Source: Branchiostoma floridae
Taxonomy: Eukaryota; Chordata; Leptocardii; Amphioxiformes; Branchiostomatidae
Length of the DNA stretch: 64,000 nucleotides
Direction: 5' to 3'
Assembly (NCBI RefSeq): GCF_000003815.2
Contig: NC_049989.1
Coordinates: 6,407,836 to 6,471,835, forward strand
The notes beneath the pieces are model-generated. The model did not search any database, had not been told where the DNA came from, and saw nothing but the letters and a program-made list of their open reading frames with translations. Positions 30,746 to 42,677 of this stretch are shown one piece after another. How positions within the stretch are numbered: position 1 is the first letter of the stretch; the number at the start of each line of letters is the position of its first letter. The position numbers and the translations under genes are program-made.

Positions 30746-30947
30746 TAATCTCAAGGCAGAGGTTAGGCTATGGCTGTTTTTTTAAACGTTTTTTTAGTCG
30801 TTTTTATCGGACTCTCTATTTTGTATTGTATCTTGTATTGTTAGGGTTTGACAACACAACATACAATATAAAATAGAAAGCCTGATAAAAACTATTTAAA
30901 AAAAGCTAAAAAAACACAGCCGGAGCCTAACCTCTGCTTGGAGAGTA
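30746..30947 (+). repeat. Foldback 3
   Basis: Arms TAATCTCAAGGCAGAGG / CCTCTGCTTGGAGAGTA; central loop TTAGGGTTTGACAACA. Confidence 0.85.
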
Positions 30948-31132
30948 GAGACGCACGCGGTCGCGCTAAATCTAGGACCACACGGGGGAATTGCTTGTGT
31001 GTTTGTTTGTTTCTTTGTTTGTTTGTTTGTTTGAATCATTGTTTATTCATGAAAGCTCAATTCGGCCTGCAAGCCTGCAAGTTCACGGGAATATTCAACT
31101 TGCTCCTGCTAGCCTTTACTAAGGTGTCATTT

Positions 31133-31622
31133 GCATATATTATATCTGTGCTACAACACACAGATATAGATTAAAGCGGCGTCACATATATCTGTGCTAC
31201 AAAACATAGACATATGTGCGTGGTGAAGCACATATATATCTGTTTTGCACGCAGATATATGAGTGACTGGTGCAGCACATATATGTCTGCCACAGGACAC
31301 AGATATATATGTGCTTCCGCACACACACATGTCTGCGTGCAAAACGGATATATATGTGTCATTCACCACACATATATGTGTGCCGTTGAAATCAGATATA
31401 TATATGTGCTCCACTTAGCACATATGTCTGTCTTCGACGGCACACATATATGTGTGTGGTGAATCACATATATATATGTCTTTGACGGCACACATATGTG
31501 TGTATAAAGTAACACATATATCTGTTCTTTGTATCACACATACATGTGAGGAAAATCATATATTTAGATCTATCCATTATTTTTGGAACGTTTATGTGAT
31601 TTCAAATATGTATCTGATAATA
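31133..31622 (+). repeat. ATATGTG hairpin array 4
   Basis: Full-length; variants ATATGAGTGACTGG and CTTTGTATCACACATAC. Confidence 0.85.
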
Positions 31623-31679
31623 TACTACCATCAATCTGTTCTTTAATGCTCTGGCATCTCAACCGATTGGGAGTCGCAC

Positions 31680-31883
31680 TTATCTCCAAGCAGAGGTTAG
31701 GCTCCGGCTGTTTTTAGACGTTTTTTTTTTGTCGTTTTTATCGGACTCTCTATTTTGTATTGTATCTTGTATTGTTAGGATTTGACAACACAAGATACAA
31801 TACAAAATAGAAAGCCCGATAAAAGCAATTAAAAAAAAGCTAAAAAAACACACAGCCGGAGCCTAACCTCTGCTTGGAGAGTA
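31680..31883 (+). repeat. Foldback 4
   Basis: Right arm reaches GGAGAGTAG, 20 bases before the 31903-32002 join. Confidence 0.85.
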
Positions 31884-31902
31884 GAGGGAGTATTAGACTC
31901 CT

Positions 31903-32002
31903 NNNNNNNNNNNNNNNNNNNNNNNNNNNNNNNNNNNNNNNNNNNNNNNNNNNNNNNNNNNNNNNNNNNNNNNNNNNNNNNNNNNNNNNNNNNNNNNNNN
32001 NN
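31903..32002. other. Assembly gap, 100 N
   Basis: Exactly 100 N, at the point where copy b of the segmental repeat begins. Confidence 0.99.
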
Positions 32003-32049
32003 TATTGGGGGCCAAGTGTTGCAAAATTACTTACATATAAAGACAAGGA

Positions 32050-32640
32050 TGTCCTCATATATAAGGCATCGATTAACACACTCATATATGTTCAGCTTTA
32101 CACACACATATATATCTGGTAGGACAAACACATATATGTTCAGCTTTACACACACATATATATCTGGTAGGACAAACACATATATGTTCAGCTTTACACA
32201 CACATATATATCTGGTAGGACAAACACATATATGTTCAGCTTTACACATACACATAACACATCGAAGCACACGCTCTTATATGTTTCTCTATACACATGC
32301 ACATATACATGGTAGGACACACTCATATATCTTCACCATTACACACACACATATATATGGTAGGACAAGCACATATATGTTCGTCTGCACACATACACAT
32401 CGAAGCACACGCTCTTATATGTTTCTCTATACTCATACACATATACATGGTAGGACACCAATATATATTTCAGCTTTAAAATTACACACTCATTTGTTTC
32501 AGCTTCACACACACACTTGCGCACACAGACACACATATATATAGTATGTCACGTTCTTATATGTTTCGCTTTACACACACACACATAATTACGCACACAG
32601 ACCCACTCACATATTTACATACATGATAACTCAGTCATAA
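32050..32640. repeat. CACATATATG spaced array, copy b, expanded
   Basis: As at 26690, but the 48-bp unit TTCAGCTTTACACACACATA... is present about four times (32090-32245) rather than once or twice. Confidence 0.85.
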
Positions 32641-33375
32641 ATTTCTGAAAATTATTACTGTCACAAGCTATGGTCATGATTCTTTTAAAGTAGAAAGCTC
32701 TTACTAGTCGTAAAGAATTGCCGTCGGCTTAGGTCCCCTGTTTTGTTTGAGAAATTGAAGGGTAGAACTCCAGAAATGTTTGACAAATCTTCACAACTAT
32801 TTGTATGTTCATAGTTTAAGTGACGGTGGATATAAGCTCACGCTACATATGCAAAGAATGATCTACTTTGCATAATTGTGTGACTTTAGAACATGAAGAG
32901 AGTGAGATTAACTTTAATTGGAAACTTTGCAAATAAAGACATCATCTGCAAAATTGGTGTGTGCTGCAAATCATATATACGTATATGTATCATATAATTA
33001 TACGTTTGGGCTGCAAACACTCCAACCGTTTGTCTTTTGTCGTCACCAATGATCATAGAAAATATCGTCATGTTAGTCCAATGTTAAAGTATGCGGCAAC
33101 GGTGTGGTGAGGACCAAGGTTAGCCTCTACCAGCGGCTTCGTAGATCGGTGGTCTAAATGTAGCAATTGGACAAATAGAGTATTACTACACTAGGGGAGT
33201 CAGCCGGCCAGAACAATCATTCCCTCCGTAGGTCGCAAGCTGTTCCCTAGCCGGCTGTACTTCTCTGGCCGGTTTACCTATATTTGTTCCATCCTATGGT
33301 TTTCCGGCCAGCGACCTATGGAGTCTGGTATAGACTAGACTGTGGTACCAAACTTGCATCAATGTTAAATGTTAA

Positions 33376-33760
33376 GCGGCGTCACATATATCTGTGCTAC
33401 AAAACATAGACATATGTGCGTGGTGAAGCACATATATATATGTTTTGCAGGCAGATGTATGTGTAACTGGTGCAGCACATATGTCTGCCACAGGACACAG
33501 ATATATATGCGCTTCAGCACACACATATGTCTGCGTGCAAAACAGATATATATGTGTGATTCACCACACATATATGTGTGCCGTTGAAAACAGATATATA
33601 TGCACTCCACTAAGCACATATGTCTGTCTTCGACGGCACACATACATGTGTGTGGTGAATCATACATATATATGAATTTGACGGCACACATATGTGTGTA
33701 TAAAGTAACACATATATCTGTTCTTTGCAGCACACATATATGTGTGGAAAGTCATATATA
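33376..33760 (+). repeat. ATATGTG hairpin array 5
   Basis: Short form, the counterpart of array 1, with TATATGCACTCC in one loop. Confidence 0.85.
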
Positions 33761-34044
33761 AAAAGGAGTCGAACCCAATAATCCAGGATCTAGAGTTAGC
33801 TTTTGACTAGTTTTAGAGTACAGTAGACACTTGTGATTTTGTATCTTACACTGTTCTTAATCTGTTATGTTAATTGCAATTAGCCCACGGGCAAGAACTT
33901 GCAATTAACTTGTCAATATATAAATCTCTGTTATTTTTGGAACATGGTTATGTGATTTAAAAATATATCTGATAATATACTATCACCGATATCTTCTTTA
34001 ATGCACTGGCTCGCCCATCCATTCCAGCCGATTGGGAGTCGCAC

Positions 34045-34234
34045 TACTCTCCAAGTAGAGGTTAGGCTCCAGCTGTTTTTTTAACGTTTTTTGGTCGTTT
34101 TTAATCGGACTCTCTATTTGTATCTTGTTAGGGTTTGACAACACAAGATACAATACAAATTAGAAAGCCCGATAAAAGCTATTTAAAAAAAGGTAAAAAA
34201 AAAACAGCCGGAGCCTAACCTCTGCTTGGAGAGG
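34045..34234 (+). repeat. Foldback 5
   Basis: Counterpart of foldback 1, with the same shortened tail. Confidence 0.85.
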
Positions 34235-34293
34235 CCTGCAAGTTCACGGAAATATTTAACTTGCTCCTGCTAGCCTTTACTAAGGTGCCGTTT

Positions 34294-34785
34294 GCATATA
34301 TTATATCTGTGCTACAACACACAGATATATGTAAAGCGGCGTCACATATATATATGCTTAGCAGCTACAAAACACAGACATATGCGCGTGGTGAAGCACA
34401 TATATATCTGTTTTGCACGCAGATATATGTGTGACGGGTGCAGTACATATATGTCTGCCACAGGACACAGATATATATGTGCTTCCGCACACACATATGT
34501 CTGCGTGCAAAACAGATATATATGTGTAATTCACCACACATATATGTGTGCCGTTGAAAACAGATAGATATGTGCTCCACTAAGCACATATGTCTGTCTT
34601 CGACGGCAAACATATATGTGCGTGGTGAATCACATATATATCTGTCTTTGACGGCACACATAATGTGTATAGAGTCACATATATATCTGTTCTTTACAGC
34701 ACACATATATGTGTAGAAAATCATATATATTTGTAATTTTTGGAACATGTATATGTGATTTACACACATATATTTCTGATAATAT
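34294..34785 (+). repeat. ATATGTG hairpin array 6
   Basis: Counterpart of array 2, with a small insertion GCTTAGCAGC near 34350. Confidence 0.85.
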
Positions 34786-34851
34786 ACTACTACCAATCTG
34801 TTTTTTAATGCTCTGGCTCGCCCATCCATTTCAGCCGATTGGGAGTCGCAC

Positions 34852-35053
34852 TACTCTCCTAGCAGAGGTTAGGATCCGGCTGTTTTTAAAAACTTTTTTC
34901 AGTCGTTTTTTATCGGGCTTTCTATTTTGTAGTGTATCTTGCAATGTTGTTAGGGTTTGACAACACAAGATACAATACAAAATAGAAATCCCGATAAAGA
35001 TGACTAAAAAAATGTTAAAAAACAGCCCGAGCCTAACACTGCTTGGAGAGCAG
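34852..35053 (+). repeat. Foldback 6
   Basis: Counterpart of foldback 2. Confidence 0.85.
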
Positions 35054-35289
35054 AGACGCACGCGGTCGCGCTGAATCTAGGACCCAATTGTGTGTGTGGT
35101 TGTTTGTTTGAATCATTGTTTATTCATAAAAGCTCAAATCGACCTACAGGCCTGCAAGTTCGCGAGAATATTCAACTCGCTCCCGCTATCCTTTACCAGG
35201 CTCCTAGGATCGGTAATCAGTAGTCTAATAGTAGAAATTGGACAAATAGAGTTAATCTTTAGTACATTTCAGCCGATTGGGAGTCGCAC

Positions 35290-35492
35290 TAATCTCAAGG
35301 CAGAGGTTATGCTACGGCTGTTTTTTTAAACGTTTTTTAGTCGTTTTTATCGGACTCTCTATTTTGTATTGTATCTTGTATTGTTAGGGTTTGACAACAC
35401 AACATACAATACAAAATAGAAAGCCTGATAAAAACTATTTAAAAAAAGCTAAAAAAAACACAGCCGGAGCCTAACCTCTGCTTGGAGAGTAG
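35290..35492 (+). repeat. Foldback 7
   Basis: Counterpart of foldback 3. It directly follows the 884-bp deletion junction, so no array lies between foldbacks 6 and 7. Confidence 0.85.
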
Positions 35493-35672
35493 AGACGCAC
35501 GCGGTCGCGCTAAATCTAGGACCACACGGGGGAATTGCTTGTGTGTTTGTTTGTTTGTTTGTTTGTTTGTTTGAATCATTGTTTATTCATGAAAGCTCAA
35601 TTCGGCCTGCAAGCCTGCAAGTTCACGGGAATATTCAACTTGCTCCTGCTAGCCTTTACTAAGGTGTCATTT

Positions 35673-36160
35673 GCATATATTTTATCTGTGCTACAACACA
35701 CAGATATATGTAAAGCGGCGTCACATATATCTGTGCTACAAAACATAGACATATGTGCGTGGTGAAGCACATATAATCTGTTATGCACGCAGATATATGA
35801 GTGACTGGTGCAGCACATATATGTCTGCCACAGGACACAGATATATATGTGCTTCCGCACACACACATGTCTGCGTGCAAAACAGATATATATGTGTCAT
35901 TCACCACACATATATGTGTGCCGTTGAAAACAGATATATATGTGCTCCACTAACCACATATGTCTGTCTTCGACGGCACACATATATGTGTGTGGTGAAT
36001 CACATATATATCTGTCTTTGACGGCACACATATGTGTGTATAAAGTAACACATATATCTGTTCTTTGTATCACACATACATGTGTGGAAAATCATATATT
36101 TATATCTATCCATTATTTTTGGAACGTTTATGTGATTTCAAATATGTATCTGATAATATA
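35673..36160 (+). repeat. ATATGTG hairpin array 7
   Basis: Counterpart of array 4, with deletions in ACATATAATCTGTTATGC. Confidence 0.85.
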
Positions 36161-36215
36161 CTACCATCAATCTGTTCTTTAATGCTCTGGCATCTCAATC
36201 GATTGGGAGTCGCAC

Positions 36216-36418
36216 TACTCTCCAAGCAGAGGTTAGGCTCCGGCTGTTTTTAGACGTTTTTTTTGTCGTTTTTATCGGACTCTCTATTTTGTATTGTATC
36301 TTGTATTGTTAGGATTTGACAACACAAGATACTATACAAAATAGAAAGCCCGATAAAAGCAATTTAAAAAAAAGCTAAAAAAACACACAGCCGGAGCCTA
36401 ACCTCTGCTTTGAGAGTA
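36216..36418 (+). repeat. Foldback 8
   Basis: Counterpart of foldback 4; right arm end altered to CTTTGAGAGTA. Confidence 0.85.
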
Positions 36419-36644
36419 GAGGCGCACGCTGTCGCGCTAAATCTAGGACCACACGACGGGATTGCTTGTGTGTTTGTTTCTTTGTTTCTTTGTTGTTTTT
36501 TTTAATCATAGTTTATTCATGAAAGCTCAAATCGGCCTGCAGGCCTGCAAGTTCACGGGAATATTCAACTTGCCCCTGTTAGCCTTTACTAAGGTGTCGT
36601 TTGCATATATTATATCTGTGCTACAACACAGATATACAAATAAA

Positions 36645-36960
36645 ATCTTTATTGACACGACAAAAGTACAGCGACTTTCGTAAGGTCTACATGTATAACA
36701 CTACTCACAGTACAGCTAAACACACATATATGGATATCTATAGGTATGGATACATTAACATAAAGGGTCTAGCATGTCATTTACACTATTGGTTCTACGG
36801 TATTATCAATTGTGGATATATTTACCTACTTTTACACAGTGAGATTTCTCGCCTCCCAATATGTAGTTAAATTTATCCATCGAACAGAGAGTAGCAAAGT
36901 CTTTAGAGCAAGCGGAAAGTAATGTGAACAGCTCTGTGCGTTTATCATCATATCGAGAAC
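36645..36960. other. Unique-looking segment between arrays
   Basis: Not part of the module: includes AAATAAAATCTTTATTGACAC and no visible exon. It is absent from copy c, which jumps from 52480 to sequence like 37670. Confidence 0.4.
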
Positions 36961-36967
36961 AATCCTA

Positions 36968-37418
36968 TGTGATGCGGCGTCACATATATCTGTGCTACAA
37001 AACATAGACATATGTGCGTGGTGAAGCACATATATATCTGTTTTGCACCCAGACATATGTGTGAATGGTGCAGCACATATATGTCTGCCACAGGACACAG
37101 ATATATATGTGCTTCCGCACACACATATGTCTGCGTGCAAAACGGATATATATGTGTAATTCACCACACATGTGTGTGCCGTTGTAAACAGATATATATA
37201 TGTGCTCCACAAAGCACATATGTCTGTCTTCGACGGCGCACAGATATGTGCGTGGTGAATCATATATATATATATCTTTGACGGCACAACATAGTGTGTA
37301 TAGAGTCAGATATATTATCTGTTCTTTCCAGCACACATATATTTTTGGAGAGTCATATAAATATCTTTTATTTTTGGAACATGTGTATGTGATTTACACA
37401 TATGTATCTGATAATATA
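36968..37418 (+). repeat. ATATGTG hairpin array 8
   Basis: Diverged full-length array (ACCCAGACATATGTG; AACATAGTGTG). A stub of another array start lies at 36602-36640. Confidence 0.8.
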
Positions 37419-37479
37419 CTACCACCAATCTGTTTTTGCTCTGGCTCGCCCATCCATTTCAGCCGATTGGAAGTAGCAC

Positions 37480-37617
37480 TACTCTCCAAGCAGAGGTTAG
37501 GCTACGACTGTTTTTTTAACGTTTTTAAGTCGTTTTTTATCGGGTTTTCTATTTTGTATTGTATCTTGTATTGTTACGCTAGAAACAGCCTGAGCCTAAC
37601 CTCTGTTTGGAGAGTAG
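37480..37617 (+). repeat. Foldback 9, internal deletion
   Basis: Left arm complete, the inner right arm lost; the sequence jumps from TTGTTACG to CTAGAAACAGCCTGAGCC. Confidence 0.8.
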
Positions 37618-37800
37618 AGACGCACGCGGTCGCGCTAAATCTTGGACCCACGGGGGAATTGTTTGTGTGTTTGTTTGTTCATTTGTTTGTTTGAACCATT
37701 GTTTATTCATGAAGTTCAAATTGGCATGCAGGCCTGCAAGTTCGCGGAAATATTTGATTCGCTCCTGCTAGCCTTTACTAGGCTTTACTAGGTATCGTTC

Positions 37801-38213
37801 GCATCTATCTGTGCTACATTACACAGACATATGTGCGTGGTGAAGCAAATATATATCTGTTTTGCACGCAGATATATGTGTGACTGGTGCAGCACATATA
37901 TGTCTGCCATAGGAAACAGATATATATGTGCTTCAGCACACACACATGTCTGCGAGCAAAACGGATATATATATGTGATTCACCACACATATATGTGTAC
38001 CGTTGAAAACAGATATATATGCTCCACTAAGCACATATATGTGTGTGGTGAATCGCATTTATATCTGTCTTTGACGGCACACACATGTGTGTATATAGTC
38101 ACATATATATATATGTTCCTTGCAGCACGCATATATGTGTGGAAAGTCATATATATATTTGTTATTTTTGGAACATGTATATGTGATTTACACATATATA
38201 TCTGATAATATAC
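37801..38213 (+). repeat. ATATGTG hairpin array 9
   Basis: Lacks the first hairpin and one later unit (GCTCCACTAAGCACATATATGTG). Confidence 0.8.
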
Positions 38214-38278
38214 TACCGCCAATCTTTTTTTTTAATGCTCTGGCTCGCCCATCCATTTTAGCCGATTGGGAGTCGTAC

Positions 38279-38463
38279 TACTCTCCAAGCAGAGGTTAGG
38301 CTACGGCTGTTTTTTTAACGTTTTTTGGTCATTTTTTATCGGACTATCTATTTTGTATTGTATCTTGTATTGTTAGGGTTTGACAACAAAATACAATACA
38401 AAATAGAAAAACCGATAAAAACTATTTTTAAAAAAGCTAAAAAAAAAGTCGGAGCCTAACCTC
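38279..38463 (+). repeat. Foldback 10
   Basis: The right arm is cut at GAGCCTAACCTCGGGGG, so the outermost about 15 bases are lost. Confidence 0.8.
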
Positions 38464-38913
38464 GGGGGAATTGTTTGTGTGTTTGTTTGTTTGTTTGTTA
38501 GTTTGTTTGTTTGAACCATTGTTTATTCATGAAAGCTCACATCGGCTTGCAGGCCTGCAAGTTCGCGGGAATATTCAACTCGCTCCTGCTAGCCTTTACT
38601 AGGGCTCCCCGGATTGGTGATCGGTAGTCTAGTTGTAGAATTTAAACAAATAGAGTCAATAGTACGCTAGAGGAGTCGGCCGGCAAGAGGATTTATATCC
38701 TCAAGTCATTTTTAAAAAGAGATTAAATTCTACATGTCTGGAGCTGAAGAACAAAAACAGGTGGATAGCTAAAGCAGTTGTGGTCTAATATTCTCAAATC
38801 TTCGATTAACGTAATGGGAAAATTTTAAATCAAAATCCAGCCTGGCCTTCAGTTACGTGGTGACCTCCTATGACCTCCTTTGTTTGGCCAAACTGCTAGT
38901 AATATTTATCGTT

Positions 38914-39398
38914 TACATATATCCGTGCTACAACACACAGATATATGTGATGCGGCGTCACATATATCTGTGCTACAAAACATAGACATATGTGCGTGGC
39001 AAATCACATATATATATGTTTTGCACGCAGACATGTGTGACTGGTGCAGCACATATATGTCTGCCACAGGACACAGATATATATGTGCTTCCGCACACAC
39101 ATATGTCTTCGTGCAGAACAGATATATATGTGTAATTCACCACACATATATGTGTGCCGTTGAAAACAGATATATATGTGCTCCACTAAGCACATATGTC
39201 TGTCTTCGACGGCACACATATATGTGTGTGGTGAATCACATATATATCTGTCTTTCACGGCACACATATGTGTGTATAGAGTCACATATATATCTGTTTT
39301 TTTCAGCACACATTTATGTTTGGAAAATCATATATATATCTATCTGTTATTTTTGGAACATGTTTATGTGATTTCAAATATATATATCTGATAATATA
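38914..39398 (+). repeat. ATATGTG hairpin array 10 (empty site)
   Basis: Intact at GCAAATCACATATATATATG near 39000, the place where copy c has the 1.83-kb element. Confidence 0.85.
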
Positions 39399-39463
39399 CT
39401 ACCACCAATCTGTTCTTTAATGCTCTGGCTCGCCCATCCATTATAGCCGATTGCGAGTCGGAC

Positions 39464-40562
39464 TACTCTCCAAGCAGAGGTTAGGCTCCGCTGTTTTTTT
39501 AACGCTTTTCAGTGGTTTTTTATCGGACTCTTTATTTTGTATTGTATCTTGTATTGTTAGGGTTTGACAACACAAGATACAATACAAATTAGAAAGGCCG
39601 ACATTTGCTTAGGAGCAAATACAGCATATTGCAATCCATCTTCATCCTTGAAAAAATCCCAAAATTCAACAATTTGAAGTAATAGTACTGTGGGCACTTG
39701 TCCTACACACCTTCATGCCGAGTTTTTGGTCATTTGGTTTCATTACAAGGGCATATATGACAAAAATATACATTTTTATACAAAAATGGCTAAAAATCCC
39801 AAAATAACTCATTTTATAAGTGCTCTATGAAGAAAGTGTTGATGGGGTCCTGTTGTCATATGTCCAATGCACCTCTATACTAAATTTCAGGCCATTTGGT
39901 TTACATACAAGGGTAAAGGGGCCAAAAATATACATTTTTAGTCAAAAATGACTGAAAACCCCAAAATAACTAATTTCTGAAGTGATCTATGAAGAAAGTG
40001 TCAATGGGGTCCTGTGAGCATATGTTCAATGCACCTCTGTACCAAATTTCAGGTCATTTGGTTTCTATACAAGGTCATAGGAGCAATAAATATACATTTT
40101 TAGTCAAAAATGGCCAAAAACCCTAAAATAACTAATTTTTGAAGTGATCTATGAAGAAAGTGTTGATGGTTTTCTGTGCTCATATGTCTAATGCACCTCT
40201 GTACCAAATTTCAGGGCATTAGCTTGTAATACCAGGGCACAGGGGCCCAAAATATACATATTTTGTCTAAAAATGACCAAAAACCCTAAATATCATAAAT
40301 TCTAAGGCCTCTATCAAGAAAGTGAAAAAAATGCCTGGGGGTATTTGCTATTTCTACCACCCTGCCAAATTTCAGCTCATTTGGCCAAAAAATGAAAAAA
40401 ATTAATCCCATTTGAAGATTTGACACGAGAAGAGACAAAGGAAAAACAGTATATTGCATCCATACTATGTATGGATTGCAATATAAATAGAAAGTCCGAT
40501 TAAAACTATTTAAAAAAAGCTAAAAAAAAAACAGCCGGAGCCTAACCTCTGCTTGGAGAGTA
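39464..40562 (+). repeat. Foldback 11, split by an insertion
   Basis: Left arm and loop 39464-39601, right arm 40485-40562. The insertion lies within the right arm after GAAAGGCCGA. Confidence 0.8.
39602..40484 (+). repeat. Insertion of about four 162-bp tandem repeats
   Basis: AGAAAGTG-type landmarks recur at 39831, 39993, 40155 and 40317. Each unit has ATACATTTTTAGTCAAAAAT, a CCAAAATAACTAATTT-like part and ACCAAATTTCAGGTCATTTG. The outer ends carry inverted ATATTGCAATCCAT. The flanks repeat an imperfect AAAT(T)AGAAAGNCCGA. Not present in copy c (56220). Confidence 0.85.
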
Positions 40563-40732
40563 GAGACGCACGCGGTCGCGCTAAATCTAGGACCACACGG
40601 GGGAATTGCTTGTTTTTTTGTTTGTTTCTTTGAATCATTGTTTATTCACGAAAGCTCAAATCGGCCTGCATGGCCTGCAAGTTCACGGGAATATTCAACT
40701 TGCTTCTGCTAGCCTTTACTAAGGTGTCGTTT

Positions 40733-41220
40733 CCATATATTATATCTGTGCTACAACACACAGATATATGTGATGCGGCGTCACATATATCTGTGCTACA
40801 AAACATAGACATATGTGCGTGGGGAAGCACATATATATCTGTTTTGCACGCAGATATATGTGTGACTGGTGCAGCACATATATGTCTGCCACAGGACACA
40901 GATATATATGTGCTTCCGCACACATATATGTCTGCGTGCAAAACAGATATATATGTGTAATTCACCACTCATATATGTGTGCCGTTGAAAACAGATATAT
41001 ATGTGCTCCACTAAGCACATATGGCTGTCTTCGACGGCACACATATATATGTGTGGTGAATCACATACATATCTGTCTTTGGCGGCACACATATGTGTAT
41101 ATAGAGTAACATATATCTTTGTTCTTTACAGCACATATATATGTATGGAAAATCATATATATATATCTGCTATTTTCGGGACATGTAAATGTGAATTACA
41201 CATATATATCTGATAATATA
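40733..41220 (+). repeat. ATATGTG hairpin array 11
   Basis: Arm 40828-40864 is the near-perfect complement of 40919-40957 (27 paired bases, then a 2-base offset, then 10 more); a second inverted pair is at 40979-41042. Confidence 0.88.
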
Positions 41221-41284
41221 CTACCACCAATCTGTTTTTTAATGCTCTTGCTAATGATCCATTTCAGCCGACTGGGAGTCGCAC

Positions 41285-41484
41285 TACTCTCCAAGCAGAG
41301 GTTAGGCTCTGGCTGTTTTTTTTTAAACGTTTTTGGTCGTTTTTTATCGGGCTTTCTATTGTGTATTGTATCTTTTATTGTTAGGGTTTGACAACACAAG
41401 ATAAAATATACAAAATAGAAAGCCCGATAAAAACGATTAAGAAAACGCTACAGACAGCCGAGCCTAACCTCTGCTTGGAGAATA
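41285..41484 (+). repeat. Foldback 12
   Basis: Arms with CTCTGGCTG / CAGCCGAGCC; loop TTAGGGTTTGACAACA. Confidence 0.85.
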
Positions 41485-41531
41485 GAGACGCACGCGGTCG
41501 CGCTAAATCTTGGACCCACGGGGAATTCTTT

Positions 41532-41765
41532 GTATCTGTGCTACAACACACAGATATATGTGATGCGGCGTCACATATATCTGTGCTACAAAACACAGAC
41601 ATATGTGCGTGGTGAAGCACATATATATCTGTTTTGCACGCAGATATATGTGTGGCTGGTGCAGCACATATATGTCTGCCATGGGAAACAGATATATATG
41701 TGATTCAGCACACACATATGTCTGCGTCCAAAACGTTTATATATGTGTAATTCACCACACATATT
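41532..41765 (+). repeat. ATATGTG hairpin array 12, 3' truncated
   Basis: Stops after CACCACACATATT. Followed by non-module sequence shared with 57770-58380. Confidence 0.85.
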
Positions 41766-42055
41766 GACGGTAATATTCAACTGTTTTAACCTACGTCACT
41801 TTAACGTTGTGGATGTTTGAAAATAAAAATAAAGAAATCCCAAACCTGGGTTTCCATGCTCTAGTCACAAGACAAAAGAGTTGTGTATATAAAATGAAAC
41901 AATAAACCTTTAGAAAAAATTGGCCGTATTTAAAAAAAAAAATGCCTGGATGTTTAACAAAATCACAAGAAAAGAAAACTTTAAAGTATTGAATTGGTCT
42001 CTTTCTATCAAAAGACATAAAATGGGATTTGTTGAGCAAAGAAAAAAACACGTTG

Positions 42056-42146
42056 TCATAACTGGGATTCGAACTCACGCCTGCGGAAACTGACTGAGTA
42101 ATGAACACATGCAGAACCTCACCATTAGACCGCTCGGCCATCGTGT
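42056..42146 (-). ncRNA. tRNA-like pseudogene or SINE head, copy 1
   Basis: The minus strand has an A-box-like TGGCCGAGCGG near the 5' end and GAGTTCGAATCCC as B box, as in Leu/Ser tRNAs. The T stem has mismatches and the acceptor does not close properly, so it is not a working tRNA. Confidence 0.4.
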
Positions 42147-42229
42147 AACAGTTGCGCAACTGAGGTTTAGAAGGGTCCTAAGAAGGCCGGTTAACTTGAC
42201 CTACTAAACGATCCACGGAACAAACCGCT

Positions 42230-42325
42230 TCTATCAAGATTCCTCACAGGAAATTGCGGCCCCTGGCTGGATCTAAAGAGTGAAGACAGCTCTACGACTG
42301 GGCTACGCGAATCGGCCAGCCAGAG
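42230..42325 (-). repeat. Second tRNA-like fragment
   Basis: Minus strand GCGTAGCCCAGTCGTAGAGC resembles a tRNA A box and D arm (the copy near 58300 reads TAGCTCAGTCG). No good B box. Confidence 0.25.
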
Positions 42326-42372
42326 GAGATTCAATATCAAGTGTTGCCATTGACATGGGGATCAAAATACAG

Positions 42373-42677
42373 AATATGTGATGTGGAGTCAAATATATGT
42401 TGCTCCAAACACAGATATATATCTGATGTGGCGTCACATATATCTGTGCTACAAACACAGATATATGTGTGATGTGGCGTCACATATATATGTGCCCCAA
42501 ACACATATATATGTGTGATGTGGCGTCACATATATATGTGCCCCAAACACAGATATATATGTGATGCGGCGTCACATATATGTGTGCTCCAAACACAGAT
42601 ATATGTGTGATGCGGCGCCACATATATATGTGCTACAAACACAGATATATGTGTGGTTCGGTGTCACACATGTATGT
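42373..42677 (+). repeat. ATATGTG array 13, simple 60-bp form
   Basis: Tandem GATGTGGCGTCACATATAT...CACAGATATATGTGT units, about five. Ends at the 958-bp element. Confidence 0.85.

Larger units (their letters stand above)
26645..31902. repeat. Segmental repeat S1, copy a (partial 15-kb unit)
   Basis: Starts at GGGGGCCAAGTGTTGC and runs parallel to 32003-36420 and 47110-52430. It carries the 884 bp (29837-30720) that are missing from copy b. It ends at a 100-N join. Confidence 0.85.

Noticed and set aside
42056-42146. Functional tRNA-Leu or tRNA-Ser
   Set aside because: The B box is good, but the T stem has mismatches, the acceptor strands are out of place, and the second copy has changed in the anticodon arm.
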